Assembly (NCBI GenBank): GCA_014239155.1
Contig: JAAZZQ010000088.1
Location: 1 to 64,000 of the forward strand
Direction: 5' to 3'
DNA from: Lachnospiraceae bacterium
GTDB lineage: Bacteria; Bacillota; Clostridia; Lachnospirales; Lachnospiraceae
Length of the DNA stretch: 64,000 nt
The position numbers were made by a program, and so were the translations under genes. The notes under the pieces were generated by a model. The model saw nothing but the letters and a program-made list of their open reading frames with translations. It had not been told where the DNA came from and did no database searches. Shown here in pieces: positions 33,877-42,110 of the stretch (position 1 is the stretch's first letter; each line of letters begins with the position of its first letter).

Positions 33877-36285
33877 ATGAACGAAAAAGCATTACGCATA
33901 CTTGAATACCACAAAATTATTAGTCTGCTCACAGAAAAGGCAAGTTCCGAACCGGGAAAGGAACTGTGCCAAAAACTGACACCGATGACAGACATTGCCC
34001 AGATAGAAGAAGCACAACAACAGACTGCGGACGCGTTTAACAGATTGGTAAAAGGCGGACGAATTCATTTTAGCGGAAATAAAGATATTCGTTTTAGCAT
34101 TCGTTCGCTGGAAATTGGAAGTGCGCTTTCCGCCAGCGAACTATTAAAAATTGCCGCCTCTCTTGCCTGTGCCGCAAGAGCAAAAGCCTTTGCGCGCTCA
34201 GAACGCGACGAGGAGACACAGGACAGTTTACAGGCATTCTTTGCAGATTTAGAGCCGCTGACACCGCTGCAAACGGAAATCAATCGCTGTATTCTCTCCG
34301 AGGAGGAAATTGCTGATGATGCAAGTTCTACGCTCAAACATATACGACGCAGTATCAATCTAACCAATGAGAAAATACACAGCCAACTAACAGGTATGGT
34401 AAACGGCAGTTACCGCACCTATCTGCAAGATGCTGTTATCACAATGCGAAACAATCGCTATTGTATTCCTGTCAAATTGGAACATAAAGGAAATGTTCCC
34501 GGAATGATTCACGATCAGTCCTCCACGGGTTCCACGCTTTTTATTGAACCAGCAGTTGTTGTCAATCTCAACAACCAGCTTAAAGAGCTTGCTTTGAAAG
34601 AACAGGAAGAAATTGAGCGCATTTTGGCAGAACTTAGCGCAAGCGTCGGCGAACACACAGCAGAACTTACAAACAATTTCCATCTTCTAACCCAGTTAGA
34701 CTTTATTTTCGCTAAAGCTGGGCTTGCGATTGATATGAATGCCTCCCGCCCGCTATTGAATCAGAACCGTTATATTCATATTCGTAAGGGAAGACATCCG
34801 CTGTTGGATAACAAAACAGTTGTTCCTATTGATATCCACCTTGGAAAAGATTTTGACCTTCTGGTGGTGACTGGTCCAAACACAGGCGGAAAAACTGTAT
34901 CGTTAAAAACAGTTGGGCTTTTTACGCTAATGGGACAAGCCGGATTGCACATACCGGCTCTTGACCGCTCGCAATTAGGCGTGTTTACTGAGGTATATGC
35001 TGATATTGGTGATGAGCAGAGTATTGAACAGAATCTGTCTACTTTTTCTGCCCATATGACAAATACAATTTCTATCTTAAAAAATGCCAATGAAAATTCG
35101 CTTTGTATTTTTGATGAGCTTGGCGCTGGGACTGATCCCGCAGAGGGCGCAGCACTTGCGATTGCAATCTTAAAACATCTGCACGACAAAGGCATTCGCA
35201 CAATGGCAACCACACACTACAGCGAACTAAAAGTGTTTGCGCTCACCACTTCCTATGTAGAAAATGCCTGCTGTGAATTTGATGTGGAGACTCTCCGTCC
35301 GACATACAAGCTTCTAATTGGTATTCCGGGAAAGAGCAATGCCTTTGCAATCTCCGCAAAACTTGGTCTTCCTGACGAGATTATTGTCTCCGCAAAGGAA
35401 CATATTAGCGAGGAGGAAGAGAGCTTTGAAGATCTTCTATCCAACTTAGAGTCCAGCCGGCGCACAATTGAACAAGAGCGCAGCGAAATTCAGCGTTACA
35501 AGGCAGAAATTGAGTCACTAAAAAAGAAGCTAGAACAGAAACATGAGCGCATTGACGCACAGAAAGATAAAATTCTGCGCCAGGCGAATGAAGAAGCGCG
35601 CAAAATCCTTCAGGAAGCAAAAGATATTGCGGATGAGACAATCCGCGATTTCCAGAATGTTCATGCCAATAAAACCTCTATACAGGAGTTGGAAAAATCT
35701 CGAACAAAAGTTCGTAATAAGATTTCTGAGAAAAATGCAAAGCTCTCCGTTGTTCCAGATAAACCAACGCACAAGATTTTAAAACCCAGTCAAATTAAAC
35801 CAGGAGATATGGTAAAAGTCGTTTCTATGGGCTTAAAGGGAACTGTCTCCTCCAAACCCGACACAAAGGGAGAGCTTTTCGTACAGTGCGGCATTATCCG
35901 CTCGAAAGTAAATATTAAAGATTTAGTGTTAATCAACGAAGATGTGCTTTCTAACACGACCGCCCACAAAAAGGGTTTTGGCAACAATAACAATCCCTCA
36001 AAAACAGGCGGTGGCAACATTGGTATGTCCAAAGCTGCAACCATTTCCTCCGAGATTAATCTGCTGGGAATGACGGTAGATGAAGCACTCTCAGAGCTTG
36101 ACAAATATCTTGATGACGCTTATCTGTCACACGCGCCAAGCGTGCGCATTGTCCACGGAAAAGGAACTGGTGCACTTCGGCAAGCCGTCCAGAAGCACTT
36201 AAAACGTGTCTCCTACGTAAAATCTTACCACCTTGGTGAGTACGGCGAGGGTGATTCTGGTGTGACAATTGTAGAATTTAAATAA
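33877..36285 (+). CDS. mutS2: MutS2 (Smr-domain endonuclease MutS2)
   Basis: An 802-aa MutS2. The start has AAGGAG six bases upstream. The order is helical lever/clamp region (1-300), ATPase domain with Walker A GPNTGGKTVSLKT (about 333) and Walker B LCIFDELGAGTDPAEG (about 410), a charged coiled coil (about 515-630), a KOW-like segment, and a C-terminal Smr domain with LLGMTVDEAL and RIVHGKGTGALR. No mismatch-recognition N-domain is present, as expected. MutS2 acts in recombination control or ribosome rescue in Firmicutes. It is preceded by a short palindrome (AAAGGACTTTAAAGTCTTTT) at 33841-33860 and followed by a two-component system on the same strand. Confidence 0.96.
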   Translation: MNEKALRILEYHKIISLLTEKASSEPGKELCQKLTPMTDIAQIEEAQQQTADAFNRLVKGGRIHFSGNKDIRFSIRSLEIGSALSASELLKIAASLACAARAKAFARSERDEETQDSLQAFFADLEPLTPLQTEINRCILSEEEIADDASSTLKHIRRSINLTNEKIHSQLTGMVNGSYRTYLQDAVITMRNNRYCIPVKLEHKGNVPGMIHDQSSTGSTLFIEPAVVVNLNNQLKELALKEQEEIERILAELSASVGEHTAELTNNFHLLTQLDFIFAKAGLAIDMNASRPLLNQNRYIHIRKGRHPLLDNKTVVPIDIHLGKDFDLLVVTGPNTGGKTVSLKTVGLFTLMGQAGLHIPALDRSQLGVFTEVYADIGDEQSIEQNLSTFSAHMTNTISILKNANENSLCIFDELGAGTDPAEGAALAIAILKHLHDKGIRTMATTHYSELKVFALTTSYVENACCEFDVETLRPTYKLLIGIPGKSNAFAISAKLGLPDEIIVSAKEHISEEEESFEDLLSNLESSRRTIEQERSEIQRYKAEIESLKKKLEQKHERIDAQKDKILRQANEEARKILQEAKDIADETIRDFQNVHANKTSIQELEKSRTKVRNKISEKNAKLSVVPDKPTHKILKPSQIKPGDMVKVVSMGLKGTVSSKPDTKGELFVQCGIIRSKVNIKDLVLINEDVLSNTTAHKKGFGNNNNPSKTGGGNIGMSKAATISSEINLLGMTVDEALSELDKYLDDAYLSHAPSVRIVHGKGTGALRQAVQKHLKRVSYVKSYHLGEYGEGDSGVTIVEFK

Positions 36286-36309
36286 AATGGCACTAGAAAG
36301 GAACAAAAA

Positions 36310-37020
36310 ATGGCAAACAAACAAAAAATTTTGATTGTTGATGATGATGAAAATATTGCACAACTAATTTCGTTGTATCTGACAAAGGAATGTTTTGAGA
36401 CCAGAATTGTATATGATGGAGAATCCGCGCTACAGGAAATGAATAGTTTCTCGCCAGACCTCATTCTGCTGGACTTAATGCTCCCGGGCATTGATGGTTA
36501 TCAGGTATGTCGTGAGGTGCGTCAGAAATCTCAAATCCCGATTATTATGCTGTCTGCCAAAGGCGAAGTGTTTGACAAAGTACTTGGCTTGGAACTTGGC
36601 GCTGACGACTATCTGGAAAAACCCTTTGACACCAAAGAGCTTGTCGCACGTGTGAAGGCTGTTCTTCGCCGCTACAAAGCCGCTCCTCCTGCAGCGCCTG
36701 CATCCGATTCCAAACAGGTCACATACCCCAACCTTACAATCAATCTTACCAATTACTCTGTGATATACAATGGCAACTCTGTGGAAATGCCGCCAAAAGA
36801 ACTTGAACTGCTGTACTTTCTCGCAGCATCGCCAAACCATGTATATACAAGAGAACAACTCCTTGACCAAATCTGGGGATATGAATATATTGGTGACACG
36901 CGCACTGTCGACGTGCATATCAAGAGACTTCGTGAGAAGATTAAAGACCACGAATCTTGGCGTATTGCGACTATTTGGGGTGTCGGATATAAATTTGAAG
37001 TAAAAAACCTATCATTTTAA
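36310..37020 (+). CDS. OmpR/PhoB-family response regulator
   Basis: A 236-aa regulator with a receiver domain (ILIVDDDENI acidic pocket, phospho-Asp in LILLDLMLPG near residue 54, switch Ser/Lys in MLSAKGE and EKPFDTKELVARV) and a C-terminal winged helix (MPPKELELLYFLAASPNHV..., recognition region TRTVDVHIKRLREKI). AAAGG lies upstream of the ATG. It is paired with the histidine kinase that starts 22 bp downstream. The signal and regulon are not visible from sequence. Confidence 0.95.
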   Translation: MANKQKILIVDDDENIAQLISLYLTKECFETRIVYDGESALQEMNSFSPDLILLDLMLPGIDGYQVCREVRQKSQIPIIMLSAKGEVFDKVLGLELGADDYLEKPFDTKELVARVKAVLRRYKAAPPAAPASDSKQVTYPNLTINLTNYSVIYNGNSVEMPPKELELLYFLAASPNHVYTREQLLDQIWGYEYIGDTRTVDVHIKRLREKIKDHESWRIATIWGVGYKFEVKNLSF

Positions 37021-37042
37021 ACGCAGAAGGAATGAACCTCCC

Positions 37043-38467
37043 TTGAAAAGAACACTCTATTTAAAATTTGTACTGGCTTATATTATCTTTGCATTTTTTG
37101 GTTTTATTGTTGTCGCAACCTTTACCTCCAGCATGACACTAGAGCATATGAAGCGCGAGCGTGCCGATTCTCTATATAAAGAAGCACTATTAATCTCTGA
37201 CTCCTACGCTGCGGACTTATACAACAACGAGATTACTCTCGAATCCGTATGGCGCCAGATTGAGGCAATCGGCACGTTTCTTGACGCCTCAATTTGGATT
37301 GTAAACCCGTCAGGGCTTATTGTGCTGGATTCCAGCTCACCGCTAGAGATTGAAAATCCTGCAACCATTCCAAATTTCAGTCCCACAATCACAGGAAATT
37401 CTTTTTATACTGTTGGAAATTTTTTTGGCATGTTTGAGAATGAAATGATTTCTGCATTTGCACCGATTACCACGCAATACAAAGTAAAAGGTTATGTGGT
37501 TGTCCACGCCTCTGTTGAGAAGCTGCAATATTCTTGCAACTCTCTTTTAAACATCTCTTATATTACACTGGTTATCCTGTTTTTATTATCGCTGATTATT
37601 TTGCTTTTCTTTACCGAAATTGTATATCTGCCACTTCGCAAAATTACGCACGCGACAGAACAGTATGCGATTGGCAATTTTCGATATGAATTTCAATTGG
37701 ATAGTGAAGATGAAATCGGATATCTTGCCGCCTCACTTGCCTATATGGCAAGTGAGGTTGCCAAAAGCGAGGACAATCAAAAACGGCTTGTGGCAAATAT
37801 CTCTCATGATTTTCGCTCTCCGCTCACCTCAATGCGCGGCTATCTCGAGGCAATGTTAGACGGCACAATCCCACCTGAAATGCATGAAAAGTATATTGGC
37901 GTTGTGTTAAATGAAACAGACCGCCTGACTAAATTGACAAACTCACTACTCACACTCAACAATCTTAGCACTAAGGGCATGATACTTGATCGAAGTAATT
38001 TTGACATCAATCAAGTAATCAAAAACACTGCTGTCTCTTTTGAAGGGACTTGCCGCGAAAGGCTAATATCCATTGAGTTGGTGCTCACAGGCACTGTCAT
38101 GTATGTAAATGCAGACATGGTTAAAATTCAACAGGTACTATATAATCTACTGGATAATGCCATTAAGTTTAGTCATAAAAATTCGTCTATTAAAATCGAG
38201 ACAGTAGAGAAATCAAACAAACTTTTGGTATCTGTTAAAGACAGTGGTATTGGAATTCCCAAGGATAGTATTCGGCTTATTTGGGACCGCTTCTATAAGA
38301 CTGATCTCTCCCGCGGAAAAGATAAAAAAGGTACAGGTCTTGGACTGTCCATCACCAAAGAAATTATACAATCCCACAATGAAAATATTAATGTTATTAG
38401 CACAGAGGGGGTTGGAACAGAGTTTATCTTTACATTGGAAAAAGCAGACGAAAAAAAAATCGAGTAG
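37043..38467 (+). CDS. Sensor histidine kinase (HAMP, HisKA, HATPase)
   Basis: A 474-aa membrane kinase starting at a TTG; no other in-frame start keeps the first membrane segment. Layout: TM1 (about 9-27), extracellular sensor of about 140 residues, TM2 (about 170-195), HAMP, HisKA with phospho-acceptor H in SHDFRSPLTSMRG, N box QQVLYNLLDNAIKFS, G1 DSGIGIP and G2 GTGLGLSITKE. AAGGA lies 11 bases before the TTG, so translation may be modest or coupled to the regulator. Its stop codon lies inside a palindrome that also contains the stop codon of the convergent dehydrogenase gene. Confidence 0.94.
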   Translation: MKRTLYLKFVLAYIIFAFFGFIVVATFTSSMTLEHMKRERADSLYKEALLISDSYAADLYNNEITLESVWRQIEAIGTFLDASIWIVNPSGLIVLDSSSPLEIENPATIPNFSPTITGNSFYTVGNFFGMFENEMISAFAPITTQYKVKGYVVVHASVEKLQYSCNSLLNISYITLVILFLLSLIILLFFTEIVYLPLRKITHATEQYAIGNFRYEFQLDSEDEIGYLAASLAYMASEVAKSEDNQKRLVANISHDFRSPLTSMRGYLEAMLDGTIPPEMHEKYIGVVLNETDRLTKLTNSLLTLNNLSTKGMILDRSNFDINQVIKNTAVSFEGTCRERLISIELVLTGTVMYVNADMVKIQQVLYNLLDNAIKFSHKNSSIKIETVEKSNKLLVSVKDSGIGIPKDSIRLIWDRFYKTDLSRGKDKKGTGLGLSITKEIIQSHNENINVISTEGVGTEFIFTLEKADEKKIE

Positions 38468-38493
38468 GAAAGTCTTTCCTCTTTCCCTACTCG
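38451..38493 (-). terminator. Intrinsic terminator for the zinc dehydrogenase, overlapping two stop codons
   Basis: CGAGTAGG (38461-38468) pairs with CCTACTCG (38486-38493), and AAAG with CTTT inside. In the minus direction it is followed by a run of nine T. The TAG of the kinase is in one arm and the TAG of the convergent dehydrogenase is in the other. Confidence 0.8.
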
Positions 38494-39548
38494 CTGCTCT
38501 TGTGCATAACTTTCATATACGCTTGTGTCTTATGCCGCATCACGAAAAATCCCTGCTCCAATGCATCTAACGCCAAATAATGAGTAATACAATGCTGTGG
38601 AGAAACTGCTTTGCACTCTAACCTATCAAGTACATAATGCCAATCATCATTGGCGCTGTGCGTAAAGGAAGAATTCCAGCTACCCTTTATGTTCAACTGA
38701 TTGCGAAGGATTTTCCAATATGTACTTTTTTCAAAATAAATGTCAGACGCTGGATTGCCCACAAGCTGTACCGTTCCATTTGGCGTTGTACAGCGCACAG
38801 CATCTGCTATTGTCTCATTTTTGCCGACACACTCAAAAAATACCTCTACTCCCGCTCCTTTTGTCTGTTTCATCAACCATTCATATGCACTTATTGTTTT
38901 GTCTGGATAAATCTGTTCTCTTTTCACTCCAATTTCTATTGCCATATCACGCTGGAAGTCCTTATTGCCCAACACATAAATATTACAATATCCCGCTTCT
39001 TTTAAAAACAAGACAAGCAACATTCCAATTGTTCCAAGACCGCAGACTGCAATGGATTTTGTCCTATCTGCATTTTGGGAAAGCGCGCTGCGCATAGCGT
39101 GAACCGCAACTGCCATTGGTTCCATCATTGCTGCCTGCTCATAAGTTACATTGTCGGGTAGTGCGATTAAATTCCACTCTGGCACTGACACAAACTCTGC
39201 AAATCCACCGTCCCTGCGCGAGCCAAGATAACTGTAACTGCGGCACAACTCATAGTGCTGTTCTTGACATTCTACACAGTTTGTACATGGTATCAGTGGG
39301 AAAATACCAACGCGCTGCCCCAACCATTTTTTATTCACAGTCCTGCCAAGTTCCACCACTTGCCCGGAAAATTCATGCCCTAGTACCAGCGGATGCACAT
39401 GTGCTCCTGTCTGATAAATTCGCGGAATATCCGACCCGCAGATGCCTGCTGCCTTCACCGCGACAATCACCTCATTGTCCGCTGGATTTGGTCTGTCTAT
39501 GTCCTCAAACCGAATATCATTCACGCCATGCAAAACCCATGCTTTCAT
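38487..39548 (-). CDS. Zinc-dependent alcohol dehydrogenase family protein (GatD/sorbitol-type)
   Basis: A 353-aa MDR dehydrogenase. The start at 39548 has GGAGGAG immediately upstream. Features are the catalytic-zinc site CGSDIPRIY and GHEFSG, the structural-zinc cluster around CTNCVECQEQHYELC, and the Rossmann segment VCGLGTIGMLLVLF. The segment RIYQTGAHVHPLVLGHEFSG resembles galactitol-1-phosphate 5-dehydrogenases, but there is no phosphotransferase system nearby, so the polyol substrate is uncertain. It is monocistronic and convergent with the kinase gene. Confidence 0.88.
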   Translation of the reverse strand: MKAWVLHGVNDIRFEDIDRPNPADNEVIVAVKAAGICGSDIPRIYQTGAHVHPLVLGHEFSGQVVELGRTVNKKWLGQRVGIFPLIPCTNCVECQEQHYELCRSYSYLGSRRDGGFAEFVSVPEWNLIALPDNVTYEQAAMMEPMAVAVHAMRSALSQNADRTKSIAVCGLGTIGMLLVLFLKEAGYCNIYVLGNKDFQRDMAIEIGVKREQIYPDKTISAYEWLMKQTKGAGVEVFFECVGKNETIADAVRCTTPNGTVQLVGNPASDIYFEKSTYWKILRNQLNIKGSWNSSFTHSANDDWHYVLDRLECKAVSPQHCITHYLALDALEQGFFVMRHKTQAYMKVMHKSSE

Positions 39549-39671
39549 AAAAACTCCTCCTTTTGTTTTCCTTATAATTGGTAAAAAGACGTAACATAAC
39601 TCGCTAAATACGCTTAATCCCACCCGGATAGACTCTCACTTTTATAAGTGGCGGGTAAAATACAATTACCT

Positions 39672-40034
39672 TTATTGCAGATCGGACATCCAATATACAT
39701 ATTCCTCACCACTTTTATAATTCTTTTTATGTTTTACCAATTTTATCAGCCATTTTACTTGCGGATACTGGTCCAAAAAATTTCTAATAATAATACCATC
39801 TGCCAAAAGGGCATCTGGCATATTTGACTTATCAAAATCTTCATCAAACACAGATACTTCCATGTCTTCATATATCATAATATCATTTCCATCAGAATCA
39901 TTTACAATATCTGCTTGTGAAAATAAATAGATAGGTGCTTTATCCTCTTTTCCAATGGCACAAAATTCATTAAAATCTAACCAGATTCTAGTTTTATCCA
40001 ATGGCATAGTGGTCGTACACTTATTCTGCTTCAT
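39672..40034 (-). CDS. Hypothetical protein, 120 aa
   Basis: Starts eight bases after AAGGAG and lies 12 bp after the MATE gene stop, so it is probably cotranscribed with that exporter. The sequence is acidic in the middle (EDMEVSVFDEDFDKSN) and has no membrane segment. No family recognised. Confidence 0.7.
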   Translation of the reverse strand: MKQNKCTTTMPLDKTRIWLDFNEFCAIGKEDKAPIYLFSQADIVNDSDGNDIMIYEDMEVSVFDEDFDKSNMPDALLADGIIIRNFLDQYPQVKWLIKLVKHKKNYKSGEEYVYWMSDLQ

Positions 40035-40046
40035 ATGCCATTCTCC

Positions 40047-41396
40047 TTAAACCAATCGATTCTTTTTCCAATTTCCTGTGCGATACCAACAATAGGAAAT
40101 CAAATAATTTGCTGCCCACCCCATTGGAACCGCATACCAAATAAATTGAATTCCCCATATTGGAGAACAAAACTGCGCCACCGCAACACGAATTGCCAAG
40201 TTAATTAGATTCGCAAGCATATACACTTTAATGTCTCCTGCACCTCTTAAAATCCCATCTGTTATTGCCTTAAATCCTAAAAAAGAAAAAAACAAACCAA
40301 TAAATCGAAAATAAGATATTCCTGTCTCAAATGCCACTATTGACTTTCCCTGTTCCACAAAAACTGATAGAATGGGACGATAAAAAAGTTGTGAAACCAA
40401 AATTAAAATCACTCCAAAACCAGCGATAATACCATATGCCGCATGATATCCCTGCCGCACACGCTCCGGCTTCCCCGCGCCAAGATTTTGCGCTGTAAAA
40501 GTCGACATTGCATTTCCGGTAGCAATCATTGGCACAATACAAAGCGACTCTAGACGCATTCCTGCCGAATATCCCGCAAGTGCAGATGAACCAAATTGAT
40601 TGACTGCGGACTGGGTTAACAACATACCAATACTTACAATAGACTGTTGCACAATTGACGGAATTGCAATTTTAATTCCAGTAGCAAACATATCCTGACG
40701 AAACCGCTTTACCCTACCTTCTACTGGATAAGTAGCGAGCAGTCGCATTAAAATCACAAAAGAAATAACTGCCGCAATGCCCTGTGCAATCACAGTTGCG
40801 ACCGCTGCGCCAGAAACACCCATATTTAAGCCGCCCACCATCCAGAAATCCAACACAATATTCAATATAGAAGAGAAAATTAACAGAAATAATGGTATTT
40901 TAGACCTGCCGAGCGCATTAAAATTGGCTGACAGAATATTATACATAAACATAAATGGCAGACCCACAAAATAAATCTGAAGGTACGCCACTGCATCTGG
41001 CATAATATTTTCTGGAGTCTTTAATAACCGCAGTACTGTTGGATTAATAAAAAATCCCACCACCGCCAACAGTGCACTAAACACCACAAATGTAATTAGA
41101 AACGTGTACACAGAACTTTTCATCTCCTTGTGATGCCCAGCGCCAAGATATTGACTGGTGAGCACAGACGCGCCAATGCCTCCTCCAATCGCAATCATAA
41201 TAAATACCGTTGTAAACGAATAAGATGCCCCCACTGCCGCAAGCGCATCCTCTCCTACCAGATTTCCAACAATAATAGAATCTGCCATATTATAAAATTG
41301 TTGAAATAAATTTCCAATAATCATTGGCAGCGCAAAAAAGAATAGACTGCGCGCTGGTGGTTGTGTAATTAAACCTTCTTTTGCATTTTGTGCCAT
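40047..41396 (-). CDS. MATE family efflux transporter
   Basis: A 449-aa protein with about 12 membrane segments and the internal MATE repeat. The start at 41396 has AAGGAG ten bases upstream; 14 extra in-frame codons upstream lack support. Typical MATE stretches are ALPMIIGNLFQQFYNMADSI near the N-terminus and the matching half FMYNILSANFNALGRSK. It would export cations or drugs coupled to Na+ or H+. It is upstream of a 120-aa unknown gene and is separated by 276 bp, with two hairpins, from the superoxide reductase gene. Confidence 0.93.
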   Translation of the reverse strand: MAQNAKEGLITQPPARSLFFFALPMIIGNLFQQFYNMADSIIVGNLVGEDALAAVGASYSFTTVFIMIAIGGGIGASVLTSQYLGAGHHKEMKSSVYTFLITFVVFSALLAVVGFFINPTVLRLLKTPENIMPDAVAYLQIYFVGLPFMFMYNILSANFNALGRSKIPLFLLIFSSILNIVLDFWMVGGLNMGVSGAAVATVIAQGIAAVISFVILMRLLATYPVEGRVKRFRQDMFATGIKIAIPSIVQQSIVSIGMLLTQSAVNQFGSSALAGYSAGMRLESLCIVPMIATGNAMSTFTAQNLGAGKPERVRQGYHAAYGIIAGFGVILILVSQLFYRPILSVFVEQGKSIVAFETGISYFRFIGLFFSFLGFKAITDGILRGAGDIKVYMLANLINLAIRVAVAQFCSPIWGIQFIWYAVPMGWAANYLISYCWYRTGNWKKNRLV

Positions 41397-41570
41397 GATT
41401 TTGTCTCTCCTTACGCTATCTTTTGTAAAAGCAGCCAAGACAGTGCCAAGCTGCCTCTTTGTATTTATTCATTGTTTATTAGAACATGTCTCTATAAAAT
41501 ATTACTACAATTGCGCCATAAAACACAAGCTGTAAATTTAATAGATTTCCTAGCTACTTTTTATGGAGCA

Positions 41571-41657
41571 GGAACGCGCATAAACTGCGCATTCCGTGAG
41601 AACATAATTTAGACATGAGGGGCGATTTTTGCGAAGCAAAACTTGAAATATCGCCCC
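41571..41657. promoter_or_regulatory. Two hairpins between the superoxide reductase and MATE genes
   Basis: GGAACGCGCA/TGCGCATTCC (41571-41595, one mismatch) and GGGGCGAT...ATCGCCCC (41619-41657, inner loop GCGAAGC). Neither is followed by a clear T-run, so they may be 3'-end protecting structures or operators for the MATE gene. Nothing else is seen in 41397-41672. Confidence 0.45.
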
Positions 41658-41672
41658 AAATCGTTGCTATAA

Positions 41673-42059
41673 TCAGTCTTTTAGATTGTGAATAGTACCG
41701 ATTTCTGCTTTCCAAAATCCATGAAGATTACAATATGCATATGCTGCACATGCCTCATCCTGCTCTGACAATACAAAATGCGCCACTGGCTCATCCTGCG
41801 GGGATAATTTTACAAACTGACCACCCTTCTTTGTCTCAAGGAAAATCCAGTCAATGCTGTGTTCCTCTGACATTGGATGCGCCACACTGCCAACCTTCAC
41901 AGTAATGTTTTTTCCATTGCACTCCACAACTGGAAGATGTTTTTCGCCTGCCCCCTCCGATGTCGTGCTGTCCAAGACTGGCAGATTGAGTCCATCCTTT
42001 TTACCAGATACCAAATACAATACTGCCTCATTACATTTTACAAATACGCTCTTATCCAT
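41673..42059 (-). CDS. Superoxide reductase (neelaredoxin-like desulfoferrodoxin, site I lost)
   Basis: From the ATG at 42059 the protein has 128 aa, the normal SOR length. The iron site II ligands are complete: H41 in GEKHLPVV, H61 and H67 in AHPMSEEH, and C110 and H113 in YCNLHG. The N-terminal desulforedoxin-like part, which in desulfoferrodoxin binds a second iron with four cysteines, keeps only C9 (VFVKCNEAV), so that site is absent. It reduces superoxide to peroxide in anaerobes. It follows the 2-oxoacid oxidoreductase genes with about 50 bp between, consistent with protection of an oxygen-sensitive enzyme. Upstream in-frame starts exist but add residues not found in the family. Confidence 0.88.
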   Translation of the reverse strand: MDKSVFVKCNEAVLYLVSGKKDGLNLPVLDSTTSEGAGEKHLPVVECNGKNITVKVGSVAHPMSEEHSIDWIFLETKKGGQFVKLSPQDEPVAHFVLSEQDEACAAYAYCNLHGFWKAEIGTIHNLKD

Positions 42060-42110
42060 TTCTATTTTCCCCATTTCTTCAAAATATTCTAAAAACTGTA
42101 ATAACAATCT

